In this document: one piece after another, positions 34,384-46,609 of the stretch
How positions within the stretch are numbered: position 1 is the stretch's first letter
Layout: every line of letters begins with the position of its first letter
Assembly: GCF_030253575.1 (NCBI RefSeq)
Contig: NC_080559.1
Span: forward strand, 31,522,501-31,586,500
Length of the DNA stretch: 64,000 nucleotides
Reading direction: 5' to 3'
Origin: Rhododendron vialii
Taxonomy: Eukaryota; Streptophyta; Magnoliopsida; Ericales; Ericaceae
Translations under genes and position numbers: made by a program
Notes under the pieces: model-generated
What the model was told of the DNA's origin: nothing
The model's input: the letters and a program-made list of their open reading frames with translations, nothing else
The model's database searches: none

Positions 34384-34735
34384 TCCGTTCGGCTAAATAA
34401 GCCAATTGGCTTATTTTTTTGTTTTTATTCAAATTTTTTTCGTATTTATTAGTTTTTCATCAATTTTTCGGAAATATTGCATCGTCATAACAAGAGGAAT
34501 CTAAAAAGTAAAAAATTAATATCTAAACCTAATTTTTTTGAATAAAGACAAAACTAAGCCAAATTTTTCATCTTTATTCAAAAAAAAATTGAATTTTGAT
34601 CATAATTTTTTTTAAGATTTCTCTCGTCATGACGATGCAATAATTATCAAAAAATTGACAAAAAACTAACAAATATGAAAAATAAAAAAAATAATAAAAA
34701 AAAAAAAATCAATTAGCGTATTTAGGCGAACGGGG
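34384..34735. mobile_element. Foldback MITE, about 350 bp
   Basis: The left arm CCGTTCGGCTAAATAAGCCA and the reverse complement of the right arm, CCGTTCGCCTAAATACGCTA, pair. They stay alignable inward through the TATTGCATCGTCAT blocks (34477 and 34636). The central part is AT-rich with TATTCAAAAAAA on both sides. No target duplication could be fixed. It lies about 250 bp upstream of the NARA5 start. Confidence 0.7.
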
Positions 34736-34987
34736 CACCCAACAATGCGAAAAGGTAAAACTCTACTATTCCGTTTGACCCAAAAAAAACAGAAGAAGGC
34801 AAAACTCTGTTTATTGCTATGATTTTCAGAACATTAGGGGTAGAACATGTATTGCAAAGATATCTCTGGAAAGTTCATTTTGTAATTAACAGGCTAGTCA
34901 AGGATAAGATAAAAAAAAATTCCATTGAAGCGGAGGCGCAGGAGGGGGGAAGGGGGAAAAGGTTTGCCGCAGAACCCACCCCAAGCC

Positions 34988-37900
34988 ATGGCTTTCTCTC
35001 TCCTCCCTCCTCTCTCTCTCTCCACCCTCTTTTCTTCTCCTCCCACTGCCTCTCCCTCCCCGATATTATCGACCCCACTTTTCTCGCTCCCCTTCCCGCA
35101 ACCCTTCAATACCCACCACCATCTCGCTACTTCAAACAATTCGACGCTCTCCTCACCCTCCGTGCCTATTGGCCATGTTCCTCATTTTTCTAGGCTCTCA
35201 TTTTCTTTTTCCAGCTTCAATTACCGAAACGACGATGACCAATTTGGCGAACAATCCGATGGCGAAGAAGAGGAGGACGGCGACGGCGATATGGACACAT
35301 TAGAACACCACGAAGGTAGTAAGAGGGTTGATATGGAGGAAGGAATTAGCTCTTCTGGTTTGCCTGAGAGATGGGACGTTTTGGGTCTTGGCCAAGCTAT
35401 GGTAACTCCTCCTCAACTTTGATAGGACGTTATTCGTTAGTTGTTAGTGGTTACAACGGGAGTTGAGCACCTTGCCCATGAGGACTCAAACTCAGGATCC
35501 CTCCCTTCTAAGGGAGAGTAAACGAACCAACCACACCAAGGTGACCTTTAATTTACTACCCTCTTTTTTGGGCGGCTGCCCATATTTGAGGAACCATTAG
35601 AAATTAGGCAAATAATTTGCTAACCACAGCCCTTAGGGCAGCGGTGGATAATGTATAAAACATGCCCCTGTATCTGGGAAACGTGGATTCGTATCTGTGA
35701 AAGTGTATTGTCATACGTATGCCGAGTATTGAAATTCTTTTGTATGGCATGATTAATATATTATCCAGGGTTTAGTGAGGTTGTATTTAATAAGACCCAT
35801 AATTTTTTGGCTTATTTTCCCTTGATTTGTTTTTTTCTATTTGTGCAAGGGTGCTTTCAACTGAATAATTCCAGTACGATAAAAATCTTTCCTTGACCAT
35901 GATTAATCACATCCGTACTTACAGTAAGAATATTACGTATGTTGTCATGAATGTTGGTTTTTGATGTTGCTATGGGTACCATATTGGGTTGTATGTAAAG
36001 AAGACTGAGAGTTCGTGGTTATGTACCTTATGGTGCGAACATTGTGTTGTTAACTTGTTTTGTTACGGTGTTTTGCTATAAGAAAAGTTTTGTAGTTTCT
36101 GGTAGAATTACTGTGATTTCTTGTGCTATGGATCATTTCCTATGATTTTTTGTGTACCATAGCTGGACCCCTTTTTCTTCTTGCTTGTGCTTTTATATAT
36201 TTGTTAGTAGTCAAGCATGAAAGATGTCTTCTTTTTGTTTGGTTTCTTTTGTTTTGACAATTGTAGGTAGATTTCTCTGGGATAGTTGATGAGAGATTTT
36301 TGGACAGTTTGGGTTTAGAGAAGGGTACAAGAAAGCTTGTGAATCATGAAGAGAGGGGTAGAGTACTGCGGGCAATGGATGGTTGCAGCTATAAGGCTGC
36401 GGCTGGTGGATCTCTTTCTAACAGCCTCGTGGCCTTGGCTAGGCTTGGTGCTCACCCCGTTGGCTCTCCTCCTCTGAATGTAGCTATGGCTGGTAGTGTT
36501 GGCAGCGATCCACTTGGTAGCTTTTACAGGTAGGCCTACCTTCTTTTTTCAAATACTGCACGTCACACCGATACCTAAGCCTCCTAAATAATTGTGCAGG
36601 TCAAAACTGCGTCGGGCAAATGTGAATTTTCTTTCTCCTCCAGTAAAGAATGGGACAACAGGGACCGTTATAGTTCTCACCACACCAGATGCCCAGCGTA
36701 CCATGCTTGCATATCAGGTTTAATCTTGTGACCGAAATCTGTTCTTAATGCTATCAAATGCATATATTGTTGGAGCTCCAACTGTGTTGTGCATTTGGAG
36801 AGCATTTGCTAAAGATGATTGAAAATCCAGTTCTAGCTATTATGCCTCTGGTTTGTTTGCCTGGGAAAATTCTTTAAACTCATACTATCCGTCTACTGGG
36901 AGTCATGTATATGGACTACTTACGGCATTAGCACTTGCTATGAATCTCAATCTGTATTGACCTGCCCTTCTGTAACACAGCTGTTAAACAAAGTTGGTAT
37001 GCTATTTGCTTATTTTTCATCTGAATGGAAACATCCGCATATGAACATTTTCTCTCCTGGTTTTCATCATATCTTCCCTTTTCTTTTGTCAGATATTTAA
37101 ATTTTTTAAGAGGCTCAGATTATTTCCATATATTCTAAAAGGTCCTGGGAAGACCTTTGAATAAGGTTATCAATCTGGCTAAGTTGAACCATTTGGAATT
37201 CTTCACATGTGGGAAGGCTGACTAAATGGTGCATTTATTTTCCATAAGCTTTTCAAGTCAACAGTATAGCTCAACTATACTGATATGTATTGTCAGGATG
37301 GCACTACATTTTCACTATCCATGTTTATTATATGACTACTTTCCAGCCATGTGGTTTTCACCATCTTTGCTTAACTACTTTCGAGCCATATACTGTTTTT
37401 AGGCATAACTCCGATTTTTAAGCAGGTGTTATTTCATTTTTTCCCTTACAAAGTCCTTAAGCTAGTTCAAAATTTCACTAGTTATTTTATTGGGAAATGT
37501 ATTATGGTTTGAGTTGGTTTTTATTGCTCTGTAGTCTTATGAGACCCTGATGTGCTCTATCCTTGTGATGCAGGGTACATCTTCCACTGTTACCTACGAT
37601 CCTTGCTTGGCTAGCTTAGTTTCCAAAACCAATATATTAGTTGTTGAAGGGTACTTATTCGAACTTCCTGACACAATTAGAACAATTACAAAAGCATGCG
37701 AGGATGCCCACAGAAATAATGCTTTGGTTGCTATTACAGCGTCAGATGTCTCCTGCATCGAGAGACACTATGATGATTTCTGGTAAGGACCAGTTTACCT
37801 GTATTGCTGTATTATAGTTCCGCTGTCTTACATCTACTTGATTAGTCGAATTTGAGTATGAATATTTGTGCGTAAAGAATCTTGTAATGTATTTGCAAGA

Positions 37901-39839
37901 GTCCTAGTATGAAATAACAAGGACTATAGGTTGGTATAATGAATCAGTGGTGTGTTACATCTAGATGTGAAGCACAATGGTCGACCCTGCAACATGTCCT
38001 CAAGTGTTAAAAGTAATGTCTCCATTGTAAGAGACAATGGGCCATGCCAAGGGACTTTTGGCTATGAGAGATGGGTTGCATACTGATTGCTGAGCCCTTT
38101 CCAAGTCAATTTCAGCTGGCAGCTGACTTCAGTAGGAGTGCGTGGAGCATTGAGCTCTAGGACCTAAAAGTAGGTTTAAGAGACTTTTTGCTTCTCCGTG
38201 TTCTCAATTACAGTACTTCTGCAGTCAGCTTGGTAGATGTTCATTTGTCCTTGAATTTGTATGTTCTCTTCCTCCTCAAGTTCTAGTGCTTTATATCTTT
38301 GTTGTTTCAACTTTGTATCACCATGGTATCAGCTAATCACTATCTCTTAAAAAAACATAATTGCTCTCTCAATCAAGGTTGAATTGCATTTTCAGGAAGG
38401 TTTAGGTAGGTAGGGCTGCAAATGAGCCGAGCCGAGCTTTGTCGAGCTCGAGCTTGGCTCCTTTACTAAACAAGCCAAAAACTTGAGTTTGAGCTCGGCT
38501 CGAGCCTTAACAAGCCGTGCTTAGTCATCCTTACCCTTGCCTTAAAGGTGCGTTGAGCCTATTGGCGCATGTAAGCGTTGATGAGCCATTTTGGCCATGT
38601 TCTCCCGAAAATGCCCCTCTTCCTCTAGCATGTAGTGATTTGTCCTTGGTGGACGGTTGAGGGTTTATTGAGTAATTTTGTTGTATTCCCAGATTACCAT
38701 TTTGACCTTATCAGACTTTTCATGTTGTCCATTTGTGTCCTATATCCTGTGCGAGTTTTATCCAGATGTGTAAGGGCTTTTTAGGTAGAAGATGAATGTG
38801 TAGTGAACACAATTAATAAGAAGGAATCACAATCAAAATCACAATCATCTGAAAATCAATTAAACAGGTGAGAACCCAATTGTGTAGTGTGAACACAATT
38901 AATTCCGACCACATGAACGGAGAGAGAGCACGTAAGTTGTCAGGTGTTTTATTTGTGTTCACACTCACAAATGTATTCTCAATGAGCATGACGTGCGAGC
39001 ACGTCGCACCTTTATCTAGTTTACTAAACAAGCCTCTTTAATGGAGCCAAGCCTCTCTTAATGAGCCAAGCCAAGCTCCACTCGGTTCATTTACTAAATG
39101 AGCCGAAAACTCAAGCTCGAGCCGAGCGTTAACGAGCCAAGCTCGCGAGCTGCTTGGTTCTTTGCAGCCATAGGTAGGAAAGCCTAATGAAAGACACAGA
39201 AGCACGACATAGAGTATTGTCTAGTGTGAACTTTAAAAGGCTCCAAACAACTTTTCTTTTGGTTGTTAAAAGCAGCTTCTTCTTTTTTACCCACGCTCTT
39301 GCACTATGCTCCTAATACTTAAATTGCCACAAAGGCCTCTGGTATATGAATTGGAGTGGTTTTCTTTGTTTCTGTCTGATTTCAGGGAAATCATGGGAAA
39401 CTACGCTGACATAGTGTTTGCTAACAGCAATGAAGCGAGAGCCTTCTGTCATTTCTCCTCAAATGACAGCGCTCTTTCAGCTACCAGGTACATGAGCCAT
39501 TTTGTTCCCTTTGTCTCAGTTACAGATGGGCCAAGAGGCTCTTACATTGGAGTTAAAGGGGAAGCCGTCTATATCCCTCCTTCGCCGTGTGCGCCAGTTG
39601 ACACTTGTGGTGCCGGGGATGCTTACGCGTCTGGCATTCTATACGGTATATTGCGGGGTGTGTCAAATGTTAAAGGTATGGGCGCATTAGCATCTAGGGT
39701 TGCATCCGTCGTCGTTGGACAGCAGGGCACCCGACTTCGGGTCCAAGCTGCTGCCGAGCTGGCAGAATCATTTTCATTCCAGTTCAAGAGTTCCGATGTT
39801 CGGTCGGATGTGGGTTCAGATCAGATTTCTAGCTTGTAG
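34988..39839 (+). CDS. NARA5: NARA5, plastid pfkB-type carbohydrate kinase
   Basis: Exons are 34988-35401, 36267-36529, 36600-36717, 37574-37782 and 39386-39839. All introns are GT-AG, phases agree, and the sum is 1458 nt (485 residues). The first exon gives a Ser/Pro-rich plastid-targeting-like start (MAFSLLPPLSLSTLFSSPPT) and an acidic linker, then ERWDVLGLGQAM. The kinase body includes VDFSGIVDERFLDSLGLEKG, the substrate-side AAAGGSLSNSLVALARLG (Gly185-Gly186), SVGSDPLGSFYR and VVEGYLFELPDTI. The pfkB signature DTCGAGDAYASG holds the expected catalytic base Asp413. The Arabidopsis homologue (At4g27600) is needed for normal accumulation of Rubisco and other photosynthetic proteins; the sugar substrate is not settled. 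Intron 4 carries a 756-bp inserted element. I see no lesion, and the start is supported by the transit-like sequence that follows. Confidence 0.95.
38415..39170. mobile_element. hAT-like TIR element in NARA5 intron 4
   Basis: The left end GCTGCAAATGAGCCGAGCCG and the right end ...GAACCAAGCAGC read in reverse (TGGCTGCAAAGAACCAAGCA) form an imperfect inverted repeat rich in GAGCTCGAGC-type text. An 8-bp direct repeat TAGGTAGG flanks the element (38407-38414 and 39171-39178), as expected for hAT. The left copy partly overlaps a TAGG tandem, so the duplication is probable and not proven. There is no transposase frame. Confidence 0.65.
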
Positions 39840-41032
39840 CATGCTGGAATAGGTTGCGATGTCAATTCCGGCAATTGTTGTATTAGACTTAGTTTTTCTT
39901 TTCTTTTCTTTTTTTCTTTGCTTTGTAACTCTGTACATTTCATTCATTGTAAATTTATGCTGAAAAGCTTCCCATAAAGGGTTACAGGCTTATTTGTTGT
40001 CTGTTGTCATGATAAATTGGCATTGTTATGCAAAATTACAAATTTTATAGAGGACTTTTTGTTACTATTGTGCATCATAATCGGTGCCTTTCTTTAGATT
40101 TGCCAACTGCTCAAACCCAGATTTTGGCTGTTCACTAGTTCGGGACGTGGGGTTATATTGGCGCCTATTCATTCAAAAAATTATCCGTGTCTAGGCTCCT
40201 CTACCACCACACATTGATGTCAGCTCCAAGACTAAGCATGCAAGCCTTAGATTAATGTGTGGTGGATGAGGAGCCCGGGCGTGGCCGACGATCCCCAGGG
40301 GCACTGAATAATCTGTCGTATCAATATGGTTGTGTCAAGTTGGCCTTCTTCACTCTATTGATTGTCGAATATCCGGTTTACTAGTACCAGATAGGAAATG
40401 GAGGGGAAGCAAAATAATTGGATTTTCACTTACAAACGGTCTAATACGGGAGAAGCTTATTCACGGAGAAGTCATGAATAAGCAAATCACAAAGACATCA
40501 AATCATAGCCGTTCATTTCGGCGATCAACGGTCCAAATTTTAATAAAATTTTTCTAGGAAAGAGTTAAATTCTTCTCCGGAAGAGTTTGTTTAAAATCCA
40601 GACATGTATACTTGCAAAAACTCCGTAAAAAAGATTTCTACCTACAGACATGTATATTTGCAAAAAACACTAGCGTAAATTTTGTGGGTCCGCGCACACT
40701 GAATGGCTTGAGTTTCAAAAACTCTTTTAGTTTCTCTAGACTTTTTGACTTCTGCAAATATAATACAAGTAATACCAATTTTTCTAGTGTACTGGTCCAT
40801 CCATATTTCTGATGTTCAAACTACAAAATCTTTTGAGAAAAAAAAGAAAGAGAACTACATGAACCATCGCTATGTTTTTTTTGGAGGTGATGCATGGTGT
40901 CTCAAGCCAGCTTACGCGCACATCGGATTAATTTTTACAATCCCTCCCACAACAGTAGGATGGAGCAAACAAAGTTCCAGACCAAGATTACTTGGCCAAT
41001 CCCTTGGGATTCACTATTTTCTATAGCATGAG
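39840..41032. other. NARA5 3' flank and intergenic
   Basis: NARA5 is followed by a pyrimidine-rich stretch and AT-rich text likely to hold its polyadenylation site (about 39890-39990). At 40191-40277 a short inverted pair, GGCTCCTCTACCACCACACA and TGTGTGGTGGATGAGGAGCC, can fold into a hairpin. No further gene is seen. Confidence 0.45.
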
Positions 41033-41171
41033 TAGGCCTATCAATAGACCGGATCCGACAAATCCAAATCCGATAAAACTCGAATTCGATAGTGGTAATT
41101 CATATTCGAATCTGAAAAATTCGGATTTTTCGGAACGAATCCGGATCAAATCCGGTCTATTGACAGGCCTA
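41033..41171. mobile_element. hAT MITE, 139 bp, perfect 8-bp target duplication
   Basis: Termini TAGGCCTATCAATAGACCGG and the reverse complement TAGGCCTGTCAATAGACCGG. A perfect 8-bp duplication AGCATGAG flanks it at 41025-41032 and 41172-41179. The interior is made of GGATCCGA/TCGGATTTTTC motifs. Confidence 0.9.
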
Positions 41172-41320
41172 AGCATGAGCATAGATCTGAAAAACAGAGA
41201 CTAAAATATTTTGAGTTGACATAACGGCAAATAAAAGTCCGCCGATGGTGACATCATTCTGTTAGCAATAAGTCTAGGTACATTACATCCAACCACTACA
41301 CCTTCTACTACATTTTTTTG

Positions 41321-41683
41321 CAGAAATCCTATTGGTACCGACGGTACCGTAGGGAAAATGCACCGACAGCCACCGGACGGCTGATCCGAGCCGTCCAAAA
41401 ATTTTAAAAAATAAAACCGAGTGGGCCTACGCGAGAATCAATGGCATCCGAGGTGTGTAGGGTACTTGATCCGAGCACCCCTTTTCGTGTATATACACGT
41501 ATATACAAATATACACGAAAAAGGGTGCTCGGATCAAGTACCCTACACACCTCGGATGCCATTGATTCTTACATAGGCCCACTCGGTTTTATTTTTTAAA
41601 ATTTTTGGACGGCTCGGATCGGCCGTCCGGTGGCCGTCGGTGCATTTTCCCTATTGGTACCGTCGGTACCAATAGCAGTACTC
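41321..41683. mobile_element. Foldback Mutator-type MITE, 363 bp, 9-bp target duplication
   Basis: Nearly the whole element is a palindrome. Each arm of about 175 bp runs from CTATTGGTACCGACGGTACC through AGGGAAAATGCACCGAC, GATCCGAGCCGTCCAAAAAT, CCGAGTGGGCCTA, AATCAATGGCATCCGAGGTG and TAGGGTACTTGATCCGAGCA to a central GTGTATATACACG-like spacer. Perfect 9-bp copies ATTTTTTTG flank it (41312-41320 and 41684-41692). The outermost bases CAGAAATCCTATTGGTA and GAGTACTGCTATTGGTA closely match the termini of the 3.1-kb element at 629-3727, so both appear to belong to one family. Confidence 0.85.
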
Positions 41684-41721
41684 ATTTTTTTGGGCCCACC
41701 CCGGGTTCAAAAAAATACAAA

Positions 41722-41935
41722 TTTTTTTTCATAAATTTTAAAATAATATATTATGGGGCCCTGTAAAAAATCATCTTCAACAAATATCGGTAAGTATTAT
41801 TTCTTGATTCGTAGGGGTGAAATCGTGCAGTTGAGCAGTTTCACTCCTACAAATCAAGAATTAATACTTACCAATATCCATTGAAGCAGATTTTTTACAA
41901 GGCCCCATAAAATATTATTCTCAAATTTATGGATA
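41722..41935. repeat. Second imperfect palindrome, about 210 bp
   Basis: The left arm includes CATAAATTTTAAAATAATAT, TATGGGGCCCTGTAAAAAAT, CAAATATCGGTAAGTATTA and TTGATTCGTAGGGGTGAAA. The right arm is its reverse complement with scattered differences. It begins about 30 bp after the target copy of the previous foldback element. A single diverged arm of the same family is seen at about 62955-63055. Confidence 0.8.
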
Positions 41936-42111
41936 TTTTTCTATATTTTTTTGAGATCCGAGATAAGCCCAACAACAAATATAGTGAATAGATGATAGTG
42001 TAGGTAGCATTTCTCTTCTGCTAGAAGGTTACTTCAAAAATGTACTATATATGTTTGGTGTGTTCTTTTGTTTCACAAAACAAAAAAACGTCAGTTCAAA
42101 GTGGAGCCAGC

Positions 42112-42339
42112 GGCCCCGTTCCGAAAACGGAAAGAAGTACTTATTTTTTAAGAAGGCAATTTCAAGCTCAAAAATTATGTGTTTACGTAAATAATTTTCC
42201 TATCAATATGAATCTTGTTTGATAGATCTCATTGAGATCTTTTATACGGTGAAATTTTTTTTTTCATTTATATTATTTTTGAGTTTGAAAATGTGAAATA
42301 AGTACTTATTTTTTAAGAAGGTGTTCTGAAACGGAGCCT
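42112..42339. mobile_element. MITE copy, same family as 4052-4272
   Basis: The ends GGCCCCGTTCCGAAAAC and GTTCTGAAACGGAGCC form an inverted pair, each followed inward by AAGTACTTATTTTTTAAGAA. The body shares TATGAATCTTGTTTGATAGA and ATTTTTGAGTTTGAAAATGT with the copy at 4052. Confidence 0.65.
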
Positions 42340-42342
42340 AGT

Positions 42343-42432
42343 CACACAATTTTTCAAAATACTTTACCCTCGCGTTCTCTCGATCCTCACACAATTTTTC
42401 AAAATACTTTACCCTCACGTTCTCTCGATCCT
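42343..42432 (+). repeat. 45-bp tandem duplication
   Basis: The unit CACACAATTTTTCAAAATAC plus TTTACCCTCRCGTTCTCTCGATCCT is present twice in a row with one difference (CGCG against CACG). Confidence 0.9.
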
Positions 42433-43084
42433 CACATTGTGATCACGCTCTTAATTCTTCGCTCTTGCAAATTTGAGTCGGTAAGGATGCATTTCAAGTA
42501 AATTTTCATGCTCACAATCGAGCTCCCGCTCCCGCCCGCGAATTACGTGCCTGACTCGGATTGATTAGAACCCCCCAGAAGACAATTATTGGCGATATAG
42601 ATTAGGAGTACGATGGTGGCCTGATTTGGCTCGTCAATTCCAACACAGGTGTAAATGTAAATGAAGTGAAAAGCATTACGACCGCGATAGGCAGATTCTA
42701 TTTATCGTCCTCTAAATGTGAGCAGTAATCTCCCAATTTAAGGAAGAGGATGAGTATTGCGAGGGGCAGCGTGTTCTCGATCACTGTCAGCGAAAGAGAA
42801 TTGGAAAGTAACCCAAGAGGATGGCCGGTGATCAAGGCCTGGACTTCAGAGTTTATCCCCTTCTAAGGTTTGAAACTTTTTCAGTGATATCAACTCTTTT
42901 AGGACGGTTCATGCAGAGCTTTTGCTCCAGTTTTAATTGGGCTCTTCACCAATGTACGGTAGATTTGAGCCCTCAGAATTAATCAAGATGGGTGTAAACT
43001 AATTAAAGACATCTGAGTCTTTGAATGGAAGGTGTTAATGAATCTATTGATTAGTAGTTGCACTTTTTATGCCTATATGTAGTG
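42433..43084. other. Intergenic, no gene recognised
   Basis: No conserved protein, RNA gene or paired repeat was found in this stretch. Confidence 0.4.
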
Positions 43085-43262
43085 AGAGATAATTCAGTGC
43101 TTTTGGAGCACTACTATCATGTGGTTTCCAAGTCTCTTCTCACTACACATTACACTTGAGTCCACACGTTTAATCTCAAATCTCGCAAGATTTTGTGGTT
43201 GAAGAGAACTTTGGAGCACCATATGGCGGTGTCCCGTGAGGAATGAATAATTTTTCGTATGT
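43085..43262. repeat. Short TIR-like repeat, related to text at 3748 and 4276
   Basis: The left end GAGATAATTCAGTGCTTTTG matches GAGATAATTCAGTGCTTCTG at 3752. The right part CACCATATGGCGGTGTCCCG resembles CACCATAGGGCAGTTTCCCA at 4295. The two ends are loosely inverted with respect to each other, so this may be a small MITE family, with the copy near 3748-4325 interrupted by a SINE and another MITE. Confidence 0.4.
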
Positions 43263-43379
43263 ATTGCTTTCGTGAGTCATCACGACTTCTTCATGTTACC
43301 TGTAATACCGGTAAAGCAACAAGAAAAGAAAAGAAAAAAACAAGAAAACAAATTGTCCACATCAAGTTAGGAGAGAGAA

Positions 43380-43740
43380 GATGCTAATCTCTCCCTCTAA
43401 TTCTAAAGAAGCTGCCGCCACCCATCTCTCTCCTTCCCCTTCTTTTAGGGTTTTATGCCCTAATGAGTGACGGGAGGGGAGGGATTTCTTTCCCTCGTGG
43501 GATATTTCAATTTCTTGATTCTAGATCTTGGAAGTTTCCTTTTTTTCCCCCTTTACCCCATCCTCTTCCTCTCCAAACCACCATTCGCCGCCCTTCTTCT
43601 GCCTCTTTCGCCGTGCAGTCCGACAACTTTTGGATGCAGTGCCTTGCAGATCATGGTTGCCGGAGGCGTCCTCCTCCCGGCGGAGGGGAGATCTAGGTGG
43701 ATGAGTGAAGTTTGCTCCGGTACGACAGACTCCATTTGAT
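43380..43740 (+). other. GC-rich gene-like segment of unknown nature
   Basis: A C/T-rich leader-like stretch is followed by an open frame (43463-43696, MSDGRGGISFPRGIFQFLDS and on) with plant-exon-like base composition. I recognise no domain and find no following exon. It may be a captured or orphan first exon. Confidence 0.25.
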
Positions 43741-46609
43741 TCCGTTACCGATTTTTCTCTTTTTTCTGGCTCTTTTCTTTGGTGTCCCCTGTGTGAGATT
43801 CTATTTGTGAGGCTTCTATCACCCCTGTGTGAGTGTTTTTGATTGTCTTCTGCAATATTCTGTCCGTTTTGAAGCGATGGGTTTAGTTAGAGATGGGTGT
43901 AGTCTTTGAACTGAGTCTCCTCCTAATTGGTCTCTTGATTCCTTATTTGGGAATAGAGTTTCCTCCCGATGTTCTGTTTTTTGGATCTACCATAATTTCA
44001 CATGTTATCGTTGCGGCAAAAAAAAACTAGGTGAGAGAAAAATAGGATAAGCCGCACGTACGGTTTTTTTTTTTTCCTTATCCACGCCTCATGTCCAGTT
44101 TGAATGTATCCAATTTTGTGTCCACAACGTTGATTCAAACGGTTCAATTGGCAGGTGCCACAAACAAGGTTATTCACCTTCCAAAAAAAAAAAGTTTTTC
44201 GCACAACAAATTAGATTGATCAAATATCAATAGTAACTGTTTATGAACAAACAAATCATATTTGTTGTAGCCTAAAATAGACAGTAAAGATGATTTCAAA
44301 CTCAAATAGCTTAAAAAATTTGCTACGAATACGATTTGTCATATAGTTCTTGGTGTTCAATTAAGCTGACTTTTTTGTTAAATGATCTTCTCTGTATGAC
44401 CTACAAGTGACCAGTTCTAATAACCTTTTTAGGATGAGACATACAATGGTATACAAATCGAGGCCGGGTAAGGCTTGCCCGACTGCTTTCTCCTCCTCTT
44501 TGTCAATCAAGAAAATTAAGCACGATACCAATTCTCATATGACATTGCTAACGTAGTATTCTCAAAAGTAAATATTGGGTCACTTTCCTCTCTCTTAGTT
44601 ACTTAGTATGCGTGAGTCACGTAGTATGCATGAGTCAGTGTGTTCCAATAGAAAATTTTGCCGTTGCATCCTTCGCTAGAAACGCAAAGTAACAAGTCAC
44701 ATGGTACTTTGGGATACTGAATGTTTATTTACCAAGCATTATTAATTTTCTTTATATCTATCGGTCGGTGTGGCCTAATAATTGGGAGTTAGGAAGCTAC
44801 CTTCAAAGACTTGACCCATACCCACCCACCCATGTCTCTCTTGTCTTGCCCACCCTAGCTTTTGTCTTGAGAAAACAGAGTTTTAGATCGGACTCTGTTT
44901 CTATCTTAATTGGGTATCTAGTCATGTGTGTCCCAGATTAATTGCTAAATAATACTCCTATCCAATCCCAAGAATGACACACACACACACACAAAAAAAA
45001 CGAGAAATGCTCTAAATTATGTGGCAAATAACATTAAACCAACCACCCCTGGTACGACTTTGCATATGCTGCGGAACTATGAGTATAGAAGGGTGGGCTA
45101 TAGCCTGGATCAATTTTGACAAAAACAAAAATTTTATTTGTAAAATTATGTAAAATTAAGCCCAACTCGTTTCACCTACCAACCCATTTTAGCTCAAGAC
45201 ATATTACATTCTTGATTCTGCCCTTGCTAGCCATAGTAGTATTTTAGATGACAATTCTGCTTTAATTAAGGAAAAATTTTAGAGCATAACTTTAAAATAC
45301 ACATTGGGACGCATTTGTATACCCGAAACCCTTAGATGCATGTCTGGATTTGTGCATCGGACAATTCTCGATGAAGACGTGTCTCGGTGCCTGTAATAGT
45401 GTGTTGAAGGCGTGCTCTTAAAATTACTCTTTAACTATTCAAAGATGATTTATTATAAAGTTTGAGCAGATCTGGCAATACTGACTTACGTCGATTAAAA
45501 AAAAAAATCTCGAAAAATCTATTGATGACGATCGTTTATTTCCTGTCCGTCGTTAACAAAGTTAAAAAGTCACACTTGTACATCATTTAATTAATTAAGA
45601 GATAGGTTTCACTTGACACATGAGATCCTGTTCAAAAAGTCAAGAGTTAGGTGAAAGGTGCAATTATTTAATTATCCTAATCGAGCCTCAATATGACCTT
45701 CCACTAGTCCCCACCTCGAATCTAAAAAGCAGATTTTACACATTGCAAAATTTGTGGAAAATTAAAGCAACTTTTACTCCACAATTTTCGCATTTTTCTG
45801 AAATCTAGGAGTTACTATTAAAATAATTTTGATTAATTTTGATTTCCATTAAAATAATTTTGATTAATATTTGACTGTGATGTCCATTCTCCATTTCTCC
45901 TTTTAAAAGAAAAAAAAAAGGAAAAAGCAGTTAACTATCCATTTCAATCATGGAACCACTAGAGGTTTGTTCCATCGTTAACTTCAGAATCTGAAAATTA
46001 GTCGAGATTTGCTTACACTACTTCGAACAATCTTTCATCACAAAAAATCGATCCACGAATTAATTACCAGTAAAAAAGGCCACACATGTTATTTGAGGCT
46101 GCACATAGAAGACTGTAACAACAGAAGATTGCAGTAAATGAGATATGGTATTCTTTTCATTTATTTCATTATCTTACAGTTACAGGCACTTCCACTTACA
46201 TGTTTTTATCTCCTAATAAATATCAGCACATACTTGCACTACATGGTCTCCGTGTCCGTTTGCATGTCCTTTGGCAGATTTACTCGTAACGTATCCGCGA
46301 ATAACTACAGATATGCAACTTTTCCTTACCCAAACCAACCCCATGTTATGTATTCCACGATAACATGCGTTATTTATGTACGTGGTTGTATTCTAAACAT
46401 ATGCATTCGCACAGACGAAAGTAGCATTGACTCGAGAGATTCAACACCGGCCTCTATGAACAAAGCTCGTAGTGTTGAAAACATAGTTCCTATCGAGCAA
46501 CAAAGTTTACTTTGGCGTGCGCAAGCTGGCCATCGTATTCGATTATAAAAACTTAAAAAAAAAAAAAGCACCTTGGAGATATTACCACCAAGGCACCAAA
46601 TTATGTGGA
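43741..46609. other. Intergenic, mostly featureless
   Basis: A SINE tail (CAATACTGACTTACGTCG plus an A run) lies near 45475-45510. Otherwise I see AT-rich sequence with no reading frame worth reporting. The open stretch at 46138-46548 has no recognisable motif and lies just downstream of the PLATZ gene. Confidence 0.4.

Noticed and set aside
34875-35139. Minus-strand frames opposite NARA5 exon 1
   Set aside because: They are opposite-strand shadows of the GC-rich transit-peptide region.
46138-46548. 136-codon plus-strand frame downstream of PLATZ
   Set aside because: No recognisable motif, AT-rich codon use, and no splice or homology support.
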